DNA from: Halocaridina rubra
Lineage: Eukaryota > Arthropoda > Malacostraca > Decapoda > Atyidae
DNA length: 16,392 nucleotides
Direction of reading: 5' to 3'
NCBI GenBank assembly: GCA_037179515.1
Contig: JAXCGZ010016528.1
Coordinates: 1-16,392 of the forward strand
Position numbers and translations under genes: made by a program. Below are positions 1 to 8,053 of this stretch, piece after piece (within the stretch, counting starts at the first letter, position 1; each line of letters starts with the position of its first letter). The notes under the pieces were generated by a model. It ran no database searches, had not been told where the DNA came from, and worked only from the letters and a program-made list of their open reading frames with translations.

Positions 1-148
1 TGTGTGTGTTAGGACAATTAAAACACTAACTACCTTATACGAATCACGATTAAAATGGAATTTGGAAATAATACAAAACAATGGACGAAATATATAAAAC
101 AACCATGATGCCACACAAATGCTTAGGGTCACGTTTGCAGTCTCACTT

Positions 149-330
149 GTTTTTTTTTTTTTGTGTCACTATTAATCCTCATTCGAATAGGGATGATCAA
201 GGACTGGTTGGATCTGGGAATTTAAAGCTGGATGCCCTTCTCAACACCCCACCGCGGGATCGAACCCGCGTTACTCAGGCTTGTCGCTTCCCGTTTCGCG
301 CACTCTACTACTAAGCTACCGTGAACCTCA
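149..330 (-). mobile_element. tRNA-derived SINE with poly-A tail
   Basis: Read on the minus strand, a tRNA-like head starts near 328. A box A match (TAGCTTAGTAGTAGAGTG, 301-318) is followed by a good box B match (GGTTCGATCCC, 256-266), flanked by short GC arms (CGCGGG/CCCGCG) that resemble a T-arm. The body continues through a GGCATCCAGC segment and ends in a 13-nt A tract on the minus strand (plus-strand T run, 150-162). Internal pol III promoter boxes plus a poly-A end define a SINE. It is not a working tRNA gene, because no acceptor-stem partner follows box B. I see no clear target-site duplication. Confidence 0.72.
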
Positions 331-640
331 TAATAATTCCCAAAAATAACGGAGGAGATCGGCAACAATATTATATATATATCAGCAGGTCGTAGAGAGC
401 GAAAGAAGTGCATTCTGACAACAGAGTTGGCGCCACACGGCCTCTCTTCGGTACAGACGGATGCCATGTATTCTCTTTAACAAATCGTTTTGTGCTTATT
501 TGCGGGATGACCTGAACAAGGTCAGGTGAATTTGCAGCCTAGGTCATCACGATGATGAGCACGATGATGCTATTAATAGTTTTGTTTTTTTTTTACCTAA
601 AACCAATACTTTGCAATGTAGAGATAGATTATTACAATTT
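331..640. other. Non-coding stretch, nothing recognised
   Basis: I see no splice-framed exon or known repeat here. The only small features are a short TA run (372-382), a 6-bp inverted repeat (ACCTGA...TCAGGT, about 508-527) and short GATGA-type triplet runs near 550. Confidence 0.5.
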
Positions 641-649
641 TATTTACCA

Positions 650-650
<1 letters not shown>

Positions 651-715
<65 letters not shown>

Positions 716-717
716 TT
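651..717. repeat. (TTA)n microsatellite
   Basis: This is a near-perfect TTA/ATT tract of about 67 bp with one short T-rich interruption near 703. It abuts the SINE-like segment that starts about 723. Confidence 0.95.
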
Positions 718-720
718 GAG

Positions 721-790
721 TTGTAGACTAGAGTTCGCAAGTTCGATTCCCGACATTGAAGGTAGATCAGTTGGGGACATTTAAAAATGC
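721..790 (+). mobile_element. tRNA-derived SINE-like remnant, copy 1
   Basis: A box B-like motif (GTTCGATTCCC, 741-751) is followed by a segment (to about 782) that recurs at 962-1003. Both share GGTAGAT, a GA-rich stretch and GACATT. The region upstream of box B is shorter than in the second copy, so the head looks deleted. Shared sequence downstream of a tRNA-like box B suggests two members of one old SINE family. The outer limits are uncertain. Confidence 0.5.
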
Positions 791-915
791 GTTATTGCAT
801 TGCAATTGTTACATCACCTAAGCCTTGGGTGCTGAGGATGTAAAATACAGGTGTACACTGAAGGTCTAAGCGATGTCAACAAATATCCCAGTCTTATCTC
901 TTATATGCAACCTCT
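783..915. other. Non-coding stretch between SINE remnants
   Basis: Nothing is recognised. It may include the diverged body or 3' end of the upstream SINE remnant, but I see no tail. Confidence 0.4.
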
Positions 916-1018
916 GTGGTATAGTAGACTAAGCTGTGGAGTTCTAAACAAGAAATTTTAAGTTTGATCCCGAAAAGGAAGGTAGATTATTTGAAGACAT
1001 TATTATGATGATGATGAT
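916..1018 (+). mobile_element. tRNA-derived SINE-like remnant, copy 2
   Basis: A weak box A-like stretch (TGGTATAGTAGACTAAG, about 917-933) is followed by a box B-like motif (GTTTGATCCC, 962-971). The next 30 nt or so resemble 750-782. It ends in an ATG/ATT-rich stretch (about 1001-1018). The pol III boxes are degenerate, so this is an old copy. Family membership rests only on the comparison with 721-790. Confidence 0.45.
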
Positions 1019-1055
1019 TGGAGTCAAACCATTTCAACATAAAGATGCATATTTA

Positions 1056-1091
1056 CTATTATTATTATTATTATATTATTATTATTATTAT
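1056..1091. repeat. (ATT)n microsatellite
   Basis: An ATT/TTA tract of about 36 bp with one frame slip near 1074. Confidence 0.9.
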
Positions 1092-1309
1092 CGCCAAACC
1101 CCCTCCACTGAACTTACAATAGAAAAGACTGAACATCCCACATGCATCAACGGAAAAGCATCAGGTACAGAATCACTATGTATATTCATTCTAATTATAT
1201 CAGCCGTGGCGCCAATATGCACCTTCTGGCGTCAATTGCCCCTGACACCTGCCATGACAAAGTGCATGTATGTGATTTCTCAATTGCAGTGTTTCAAGAC
1301 ATATAATTC
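1092..1309. other. Non-coding stretch, nothing recognised
   Basis: Unique-looking sequence. An open frame crosses it and continues into the C/T-rich tract, but it shows no protein-like composition or splice context, so I do not call it coding. Confidence 0.4.
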
Positions 1310-1865
1310 CTCAACTGCATGCTCCCCTCACCCATACCTCTACCCTCCTGTATTCGCTGTACCCCCACCCCCTGGTCTCTGTTCAGTGTTCTTCAACCTT
1401 CTCCTGTCTACTATCCACCTTCTCAACATTCATACCTCAAGCAAAACCATATCTCGACCCCCTCCCATTTGCTGCCTCCAACCCCTATCTTCTGTTCAGT
1501 GCCCATTTCCCATATAATTCCCTCTTCCTACTCTTTTAACTTCCCTCTATATTATCTCCAAGCAACGTACCCCATCAATATTCCCCTCTCACCAATAATC
1601 ATTTCATTTTCTCCTTCCCTCTTTTCAACAACTTAGTTCCCCTTCCCTCCAATCTGCTCCTTCCTTTCTATTCAGCACCTTAATTCCCCATTCCCCCCAT
1701 CACCCAAATTCCCTCCTCACCCATATCTTCTACTGATTCCCTCCATTCAGCATCTCCGCACCCTGTTACCTAACGTACCCTCCTCACTGACCCCTCTCGT
1801 ACCCTCTTCACACACCCCTCCACTTTCACCCCTCCCTCTTACCTAGTCATTCAGCAATGCATAAC
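1310..1865. repeat. Polypyrimidine (C/T)-rich tract
   Basis: About 550 bp are dominated by C and T on the plus strand, with many CCCTCC, CTTCC and CCACC runs and few G. A short landmark (TTCAGTG or TTCAGCA) recurs at about 1382, 1495, 1672, 1746 and 1850. This suggests a badly eroded low-complexity or minisatellite origin rather than exact tandem units. Open frames in this tract are composition artefacts (Pro/Ser/Leu-rich). Confidence 0.7.
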
Positions 1866-1950
1866 CCCCGCCTGTTCTCTCCGTGTCCTGGCGACACAGT
1901 CACCTTGTCCTCCTATGCCAAATCTATATAAAATGAATCGAGAAGGCGAT

Positions 1951-1966
1951 ACGGGATGGATCCCGT
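1951..1966. repeat. Short perfect inverted repeat
   Basis: Seven-base arms ACGGGAT/ATCCCGT are separated by GG. It sits downstream of a TATATAAAA run (1925-1933). No function can be assigned. Confidence 0.5.
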
Positions 1967-2012
1967 GGAAACCTCTGGTGCCGAAGCAACGCCAACCAGC
2001 ACGCCTCAAGGT

Positions 2013-2395
2013 ATTACTTCCGTAGTGCCTCCGTCAGTAGAGATACATCTTGTGTCACAATAATACTTACATACTAAAATTTTATTACATAAGTTTTCGG
2101 ACATGTCTGGGTGACGTTGTAAAAGAGTATCTCTTAGTTGCACTGATTAAGAGCGAGAGAGAGATAAAGAGACAGAAAGTACTTCTGCTGTGCTACCGTC
2201 GCTAGAGATATATTGTGTTAAAATTCAGTTTTAAATTTGTCTTTGTATCACTTGTGTACCATCTCTGGGTTGCAGTGTAAAGAAAGTGACACAGCCATCA
2301 CTTCTGCAATGTCTCCGTCAGTAAAAACAGTGTCTTGCAATTAATTTTTAACTAAAATTATATTATTCATGTTCTCTGACAGACATCTTAATGTC
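2013..2395 (+). repeat. Three diverged direct repeat units
   Basis: A recognisable unit start recurs at 2016, 2181 and 2300. It has the form ACTTC(C/T)G, then a GTGCCTCCGTCAGTAGAGAT-like stretch, then a TTGTGT or TGTCTT motif. Each copy continues into an AT-rich part containing AAAATT. The units are about 165 and 119 bp apart; the first is longer and includes a GAGA-rich stretch (2151-2174). The copies are clearly mutated relative to each other, so the duplication is old. Confidence 0.6.
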
Positions 2396-2444
2396 GAAGA
2401 TAAAGAAAGTAAATCTTAATAATAATAAATTCATGTTGCTTGTT

Positions 2445-2510
2445 GGGCCGCGGTACCTCAGTGGTAGAGTGCTCGAGTCAAAAAGTTACAAACCCGTGTT
2501 CGAGGAAAAC
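2445..2510 (+). mobile_element. tRNA-like SINE head
   Basis: A GGGCCGCGGTACCTCAGTGG start, continuing as TAGAGTGCTCGAG, closely resembles the 5' half of a metazoan tRNA-Ala or tRNA-Gly, with box A at 2454-2472. A degenerate box B (GTTCGAGGA, 2498-2506) follows at a tRNA-like distance. The 3' acceptor strand does not pair with the 5' end and no discriminator or terminator is visible, so it is a SINE head or tRNA pseudogene. A short body leads into a (TA)n tract at 2543. It resembles the head of the SINE at 149-330. Confidence 0.6.
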
Positions 2511-2538
2511 AGAAAATACTTTTATAAATGTGCCAAAG

Positions 2539-2542
<4 letters not shown>

Positions 2543-2627
<85 letters not shown>
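2543..2627. repeat. (TA)n microsatellite
   Basis: An uninterrupted TA tract of about 85 bp. It inflates open frames on both strands into Tyr-Ile repeats. Confidence 0.97.
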
Positions 2628-2629
<2 letters not shown>

Positions 2630-2709
2630 GCTTGCTTGCATTATTTTGTTTGTTCCCTTTTCATCTACGTCTAAGTACTTTTTCGATGCTTGAGGTAAAT
2701 TAATGAAGG

Positions 2710-2711
2710 AA

Positions 2712-2777
<66 letters not shown>
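2710..2777. repeat. A tract followed by (TA)n
   Basis: About 11 A residues (2710-2720) run into about 56 bp of TA. This lies at the 3' boundary of the minus-strand LINE fragment that follows, so on that strand the fragment runs into (TA)n and then oligo-T. Confidence 0.9.
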
Positions 2778-2779
<2 letters not shown>

Positions 2780-4040
2780 CCTCATTCCTCCTTGTAAAGG
2801 GGTTGGCCGATCCAAGAAACGCATATTCCCCACAATCCACACATAACTCAATCACTCCTCTTAGCTCCTTGGGGATAAATGGTTGCGACGTTTCCCGCCC
2901 TTCCACTCTGCTAGGGTCACCCACAAGGTAAGCGGCCAAGGATATTCTACAATGAGGCCCGACAGTCGCAGCTGGTTTACTCCCACCGATTCATCACATG
3001 GCAACTCCCCTCACACCTATCTATCACAGTTCACTGAGCTAGCAAGTGTGAGAAATCCTTTTGGCCGGCGTCATCTATAAACAATCTTCCTCCATTCATC
3101 CCTATCTCTTGCCTGCACTCTTCCCTGCTCCACTGACATACCACGTGCATGCAATGCCTTTTTCACGCCATCTATGCATCTCATTCTAGGTCTCCCTCTT
3201 GATCTAACTCAAACCACTTCTGCACTCCACACTCTCTTCACTTTTTACTGAAAGTTCATCCATTCCACGTGTCCAAACCAACTCAACACTCTCTGATCTA
3301 ACCTATCCAACAGCTTTCTTTCAACACCCGTTCTGTCCATGACATCCTCATTTCTTACTCTATCTATTCTGGATACACCAATAATACTTTTAAAACACCT
3401 CATCAGCATTACATTCAACTTGTTTCTCTCATCCTCTCTTGCACTCCAAGTCTTTGCTCCATACAATGCTGTCGGCACAATCATACCTTCACATATCCTT
3501 CTCTTTGCATTTATTCCCAAATATCTATTTCACATTACAGTTTTCAACCCACCTAGACAGTTACTTGCTTCTTTCACTCTGAGACTTACCTCACCATCCA
3601 CTCGTTGATACATGCGCCCCAGATACTTAAAACTGTCAACTTTTTCTAGCAACTCCCCATTCACTAACATTTAGTTTGCCAATATTAACACTTCTCAAGC
3701 ATCTCATGACTTTATTTTTACCAATATTCACCGCAACTTCCTTCTTTTACTCACCCTAACAAACTCATTCACCATATGATTCAGATCATTCTCAGCATCA
3801 GCCACCCGTGCAGAATCATCTGCATATAGCAACTGATTCAATTTCTACACTCTTCCATCCTCACCCACTAGTCCTATGCCTCTGTCTAACACTCTTTCAT
3901 ATACATCCCGTACCACGCCATCCATATACACATTGAACAACCATGGCGACATTGCAAAACCTTGATGTGACCTTAATCCAACATTCACCTCAAACCAATC
4001 ACTCATCCCGTTCCTAACTCTCACACATGTTCTGCTATTC
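2778..4040 (-). pseudogene. Decayed LINE (RTE/L1-like) 3' fragment
   Basis: On the minus strand this reads as the C-terminal half of a non-LTR retrotransposon reverse transcriptase. Near 3920-3970 lies a motif B region remnant ([16 protein letters not shown]), followed by an in-frame stop (3855-3857). The YADD catalytic motif is at 3815-3826. More stops and frame slips follow at 3560-3750. The C-terminal region is open at 3520-3245 (ALYGAKTW...RNKLNV...RVLSWFGHVE). It is followed in pieces by GRPRM...GVKKALHARGMS and ends at a stop near 3078. The rest down to 2778 looks like a 3' UTR. The 5' end is lost at a microsatellite (4041). It is dead. It differs from the CR1-like family further right; the exact clade is not assigned. 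Confidence 0.82.
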
Positions 4041-4533
<493 letters not shown>

Positions 4534-4538
<5 letters not shown>

Positions 4539-4675
4539 CCCGAAATATTCCCAGAAGAGGGGTTCTCACGAATCAAAATCAGAGGTCAAAATTATTGTAC
4601 TTAACACCAATTGCTGCAGTGGTTAGGGATGTATGGACCGTGATGAATGCGTGTTTTTTGGCTCGGTATATAGAG
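4534..4675 (+). other. Non-coding; possible weak tRNA-like box A
   Basis: Mostly unrecognised. TTGCTGCAGTGGTTAGGG (4609-4626) resembles a tRNA box A, and the segment ends in an (ATT)n tract, as some SINEs in this window do. No convincing box B is visible, so a SINE here is only a possibility. Confidence 0.3.
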
Positions 4676-4723
4676 ATATTATTATTATTATTAATATTAT
4701 TATTATTATTATTATTATTATTT
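4676..4723. repeat. (ATT)n microsatellite
   Basis: An ATT tract of about 48 bp with one TAAT interruption near 4693. Confidence 0.95.
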
Positions 4724-4909
4724 CAGTGATAGAACTGGTAACGGAAGAGACTGTACTATATGAACTGGTGTCGAATATTAGAGTCAAAACATCATTGCAC
4801 ATAATCACTTCTACATCAACCTCCAACGTTCAACTGACAAAGGTACGTGCAGGAGACTCCCATGTATATCAACACAACTTATTTTTTTTTCTCCTTTAAT
4901 GAGGTCTCT

Positions 4910-4913
<4 letters not shown>
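4724..4913. other. Non-coding stretch, nothing recognised
   Basis: No repeat or coding signal is recognised. A run of 9 T follows at 4882-4890, shortly before the CA tract. Confidence 0.4.

Positions 4914-4974
<61 letters not shown>
4914..4974. repeat. (CA)n tract at 5' junction of LINE copy 1
   Basis: An uninterrupted CA tract of about 60 bp ends exactly where CR1-like copy 1 begins. The same arrangement, a CA tract directly before a truncated LINE 5' end, recurs before copy 3. Confidence 0.97.
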
Positions 4975-4975
<1 letters not shown>

Positions 4976-5380
4976 TTCAGTTATTATGACAGGCTTAGGG
5001 AATTAGATTTACCTTCACTCGAAGCTAGAAGACTGAGGGGGGATAAGGTGACAGTCTTTAATTACTTCATGGTTATGATAGAACGGATAGGGATCGATAT
5101 TTTGATATGACTGCCACTAGAACTAGAGGTCATAGTTTGAAGCTCCGTAAGAGAACTTCTTTGCAGGATGCAAGGAAGTACTCTTTTAGAGTAAGAGTAG
5201 TTGATAATTGGAATTCGCCAAGCGAGGATGTAGTTAATGTCAAGTCAATCCAAAATTTTAAGGACAAGTATGATAAGTATCACTAAGTTCAAAATAGAAC
5301 CGATCAGGAGACGAAAAGATACGAGTTTTGGGCTCTTTCCCGTGAGCACAATTAAGTAATCACACAAACACACATACACT
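4972..5380 (+). mobile_element. CR1-like LINE copy 1, 3' fragment
   Basis: This is a strongly 5'-truncated copy that aligns to the last 370 nt or so of copies 2 and 3. It reads RLRELDLPSLEARR, then has a one-base deletion near 5060-5066 (TTTAATTACTTC against TTTAAATTCCTTC) that shifts the frame. It resumes RTRGHSLKLRK and ends DKYDKYH with a stop at 5284-5286. The 3' UTR contains the family stem-loop, but its 5' arm (5311-5317) carries GGG-to-AAA changes that spoil pairing. It ends ATTAAGTAATCACACAAACACACATACACT. It is clearly more diverged than copies 2 and 3. Confidence 0.88.
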
Positions 5381-5382
5381 CA

Positions 5383-5917
5383 TTCGGGGCAAGATTCCTA
5401 GATTGCGTACAAGGGAATTTCCTACACCAACAAGGGCCAGGGGTGGGGATGAGCCATCACTACTTGATCTAGTGTTCACAGATAATGTGTTGGATATTGA
5501 AAATATTGAGTATGAACCACCAATTGGAAAGAGTGACCACTGTGTGTTGTTTATGGAGTATATCATTGAAGATATTCTTCCTGAGAGTAGAGGCACTGAG
5601 GACATGAGGAGGAACTATCGGAAAGGAGATTACATCAAAATGAATGAGCTTTTGGCAGTTATTGACTGGAGAACCTTATTTTACAACAAATCTGTACAAG
5701 AAATGTATGACATCTTCTGTGAGAAATATGGGAAGATAGTAGATTGCTGCATACCTGTCACCAAAGTAGGTGTAATTCATGCCAGAGAGAAATGGTTCGA
5801 TAATGGGTGTAAAAGAGCTAAGGAGTGGAGAGACAAATGCTGGAAAAGGTATAGGAGGAGAAAAGACATAAATGCCTGGCAAACCTACAAAAGAGCAAGA
5901 AATGACTACCTAAGTAA

Positions 5918-5948
<31 letters not shown>

Positions 5949-7909
5949 TATTTCCATTTCAATACAATGGGTATTCGTCAGCCAGGGTAAGCCCCAACCC
6001 CCCACTGTGGTGTCCACCCACAGCAGTTCCTGCCAGTAAACAGCTTAAACTCTCGGTCTTGGACGGGAACCGATCTTTCGACCTCATGAATGCGAAGCCA
6101 GCGCGTTACCACCGTACTAGCCAGCAGGCTAGAGAGAGGCAGAGAGAGGCAGAGAGAGACCATGAGAGGGACATCACCAGGAAGGCTAAAGAAAATCCCA
6201 AGCTTTTCCACAGCTTTATCAGAGGAAAACTGAAGGTAAAAGAACAGGTTTTAAGGCTAAAGAGAGCGGATGGAAGCATCATTGAGACGGATGAAGAGAT
6301 CTGCAAAGAATTGAACAAGGAGTTTCAGTCAGTATTTACAGTAGAAAATACCCCACCCCCTCAGATTGCAGTGATAGAAGCTCAAGGGCCGGTATTAGAG
6401 AACATCAACCTTACAGCCACAGAGGTATGCAAAGCGCTGATGGATTTAGATGTTCATAAAGCTACAGGTCCTGATGCCATATCCCCTCATGTGCTTAAAA
6501 AATGCGCAAACACAATATCAGTGGCACTAAGTATCATATTTAAGGAGTCACTGGAGTCGGGGGAGATTCCAAGATGCTGGAAACAAGCAAATGTGATACC
6601 TATCTTCAAAAAGGGAAGGAGGGATACGGCTCTGAACTATAGACCAGTTTCCTTGACCAGCATAGTTTGCAAAGTTATGGAGAAACTACTAAGGAAACAT
6701 ATCTCTCTTCACTTGGAATCCTTCAACTTTTTGTCAGTGAGGCAACATGGCTTCAGAGAAGGTAGATCAACTGTAACAAACTTATTAGAATTTTATGATG
6801 AGGTAAGCCAAATCTTACAGGAAAGAGAGGGCTGGGCAGATTGCATATTCCTAGACTTCCAGAAAGCGTTTGACACTGTTCCACATGGGAGACTTATTAG
6901 GAAGCTGCAATCAATGGCTAGAATAGGTGGAAATGCTTTGGAATGGATAAAAACTTACTTAGAAGGAAGGGAACAGAGGGTTAGAGTAAGACACTCAGTG
7001 TCTGAATGGAGAAGAGTTAGTAGTGGAGTTCCACAGGGTTCAGTTTTAGGGCCACTTTTGTTCCTTGTATATGTAAATGACCTACCAGAGTCTGTAAATT
7101 CATTCATGAATATGTTTGCAGATGATGCAAAGATTGTGAAGAAAGTAAAAAACGAGAACAATGGTAGGGAACTTCAGGAGGATCTAAATAATCTGCATGA
7201 GTGGTCAGAAAAGTGGCTAATGAAATTCAATACTTCAAAATGTAAGGTACTGAGAATGGGTACAAGTGCAAGAAGGCCCAAGCTTGACTACTCGGTGGCT
7301 GGAGTACAACTTCAAGAGCAAGAAAATGAGAGAGATCTAGGAGTAAACATACTGGCAGATTTGTCTCCAGAAATACATATAAATGGCATAGTAAGGGCAG
7401 CATATGCATTCTTATCAAATGTAAGGGTAGCCTTCAGGCACATGGACAAGGAAATGTTCAGAAATATTTATGTAACCTATGTGAGGCCAAAACTCGAATA
7501 TGCAGCCCCCTTTTGGAATCCTCACTTGAAAAAACACATAGCTAAGCTTGAAAAAGTTCAAAGACATGCCACGAAACTGGTGCCAGAAATACGCAATCTC
7601 AGTTATGATGAGAGGCTGAGGGAATTAGACTTACCATCACTCGAAGCTAGAAGAGTGAGGGGGGATATGGTGACAGTCTTTAAATTCCTTCGTGGTTATG
7701 ATAGAGTGGATAGGGATCTCTATTTTGATATGGCTGGCTCTAGAACTAGAGGTCATAGTTTGAAGCTTCGTAAGAAAACTTCTTTGCAGGATGTAAGGAA
7801 ATACTTTTTCAGTGTAAGAGTAGTTGATAATTGGAATTGGCTAAGCGAGGAGGTAGTTAATGGTATCTCAATCCATAATTTTAAGGACAGGTATGATAAG
7901 TATGACTAA
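5383..7909 (+). pseudogene. Broken LINE endonuclease/reverse transcriptase ORF (copy 2)
   Basis: The protein is split. A 16-nt deletion at about 5430, between two ACCAAC repeats present in copy 3, shifts the frame just before PTRARGGDEPSLLDLVFT. The frame is then open until the SINE at 5920, where it stops at 5988-5990. After the SINE it is open again from about 6131 to the stop at 7907-7909. The second part holds the reverse transcriptase: motif A FLDFQKAFDTVPHG (about 6850-6890), motif B SGVPQGSVLGP (about 7021-7055) and catalytic FADD (7115-7126). An ATG at 6059 with an open frame exists, but its first 24 or so residues come from SINE sequence. Translated alone this would be an endonuclease-less chimera, so I call it non-functional. 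Confidence 0.85.
5920..6130 (-). mobile_element. tRNA-derived SINE nested in LINE copy 2
   Basis: Comparison with copy 3 shows extra sequence between CTAAGTAAAA and AGAGAGAGGCAG. On the minus strand it begins AGCCTGCTGGCTAGTACGG, with box A at 6109-6123 (TGGCTAGTACGGTGG). Box B is GATCGGTTCCC (about 6065-6075). The body follows, then AATAAAG and a (TAT)n tail (plus-strand (ATA)n, 5920-5944). I see no clear target-site duplication; the right flank instead has a small local duplication (AGAGAGGCAG twice). Its tail type differs from the poly-A SINE at 149-330, so this is a second SINE family. Confidence 0.85.
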
Positions 7910-7933
7910 GTATAAAATGGAAGCGATCAGGAG

Positions 7934-7966
7934 ACGGGAAGATACGAGCTTTGGGCTCTTTCCCGT
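7934..7966 (+). other. Conserved 3' UTR stem-loop (copy 2)
   Basis: The outer stem is ACGGGAA (7934-7940) with TTCCCGT (7960-7966). The inner stem is GAGC (7946-7949) with GCTC (7955-7958), closing a 5-nt loop. It sits right before the 3' end of the element. In CR1/L2-type LINEs such hairpins are thought to be bound by the reverse transcriptase to start target-primed reverse transcription; that role is inferred here. Confidence 0.7.
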
Positions 7967-7998
7967 AAACACAATTAGGTAATCACAATTAGGTAATC

Positions 7999-8019
7999 AC
8001 ACACACACACATACGCAGG

Positions 8020-8052
<33 letters not shown>

Positions 8053-8053
8053 T
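7999..8053. repeat. CA-rich tail of copy 2 and junction with copy 3
   Basis: A (CA)n run is broken by ATACGCAGGCACGCGCG (about 8011-8027), then pure (CA)n runs up to the 5' end of copy 3. Confidence 0.93.

Larger units (their letters stand above)
5383..8000 (+). mobile_element. CR1-like LINE copy 2 with nested SINE
   Basis: This copy is truncated at its 5' end inside the endonuclease domain. It starts at the GGGGCAAGATTCC segment, about 60 nt further in than copy 3. It contains the endonuclease C-terminus, linker, reverse transcriptase and C-terminal region, then a 3' UTR of about 60 nt with an intact stem-loop (7934-7966). The tail has a duplicated ACAATTAGGTAATC (7971-7998) leading into (CA)n. 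A SINE of about 211 bp is inserted at 5920-6130. By eye it is about 97-98% identical to copy 3, so both are young relatives. Confidence 0.92.

Noticed and set aside
246..328. Functional tRNA gene on the minus strand
   Set aside because: Box A and box B match well, but there is no closed acceptor stem and the sequence continues into a SINE body with a poly-A tail.
1005..1636. Two overlapping plus-strand open frames of 170 and 105 codons
   Set aside because: They come from a C/T-rich low-complexity tract, have Pro/Ser/Leu bias and show no domain or splice signals.
1925..1940. TATATAAAATG as a promoter TATA box and start
   Set aside because: TA-rich motifs are everywhere in this window, and no initiator, open frame or downstream exon supports a promoter.
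2445..2510. Functional tRNA-Ala or tRNA-Gly gene
   Set aside because: The 5' half is tRNA-like, but the T-arm is degenerate and the 3' acceptor strand is missing.
3339..3608. Plus-strand open frame of 89 codons
   Set aside because: It is the antisense shadow of the minus-strand LINE coding remnant.
5403..5990. Separate 195-residue protein upstream of the reverse transcriptase
   Set aside because: It is the endonuclease end and linker of LINE copy 2, cut off by the nested SINE; its last residues are SINE-derived.
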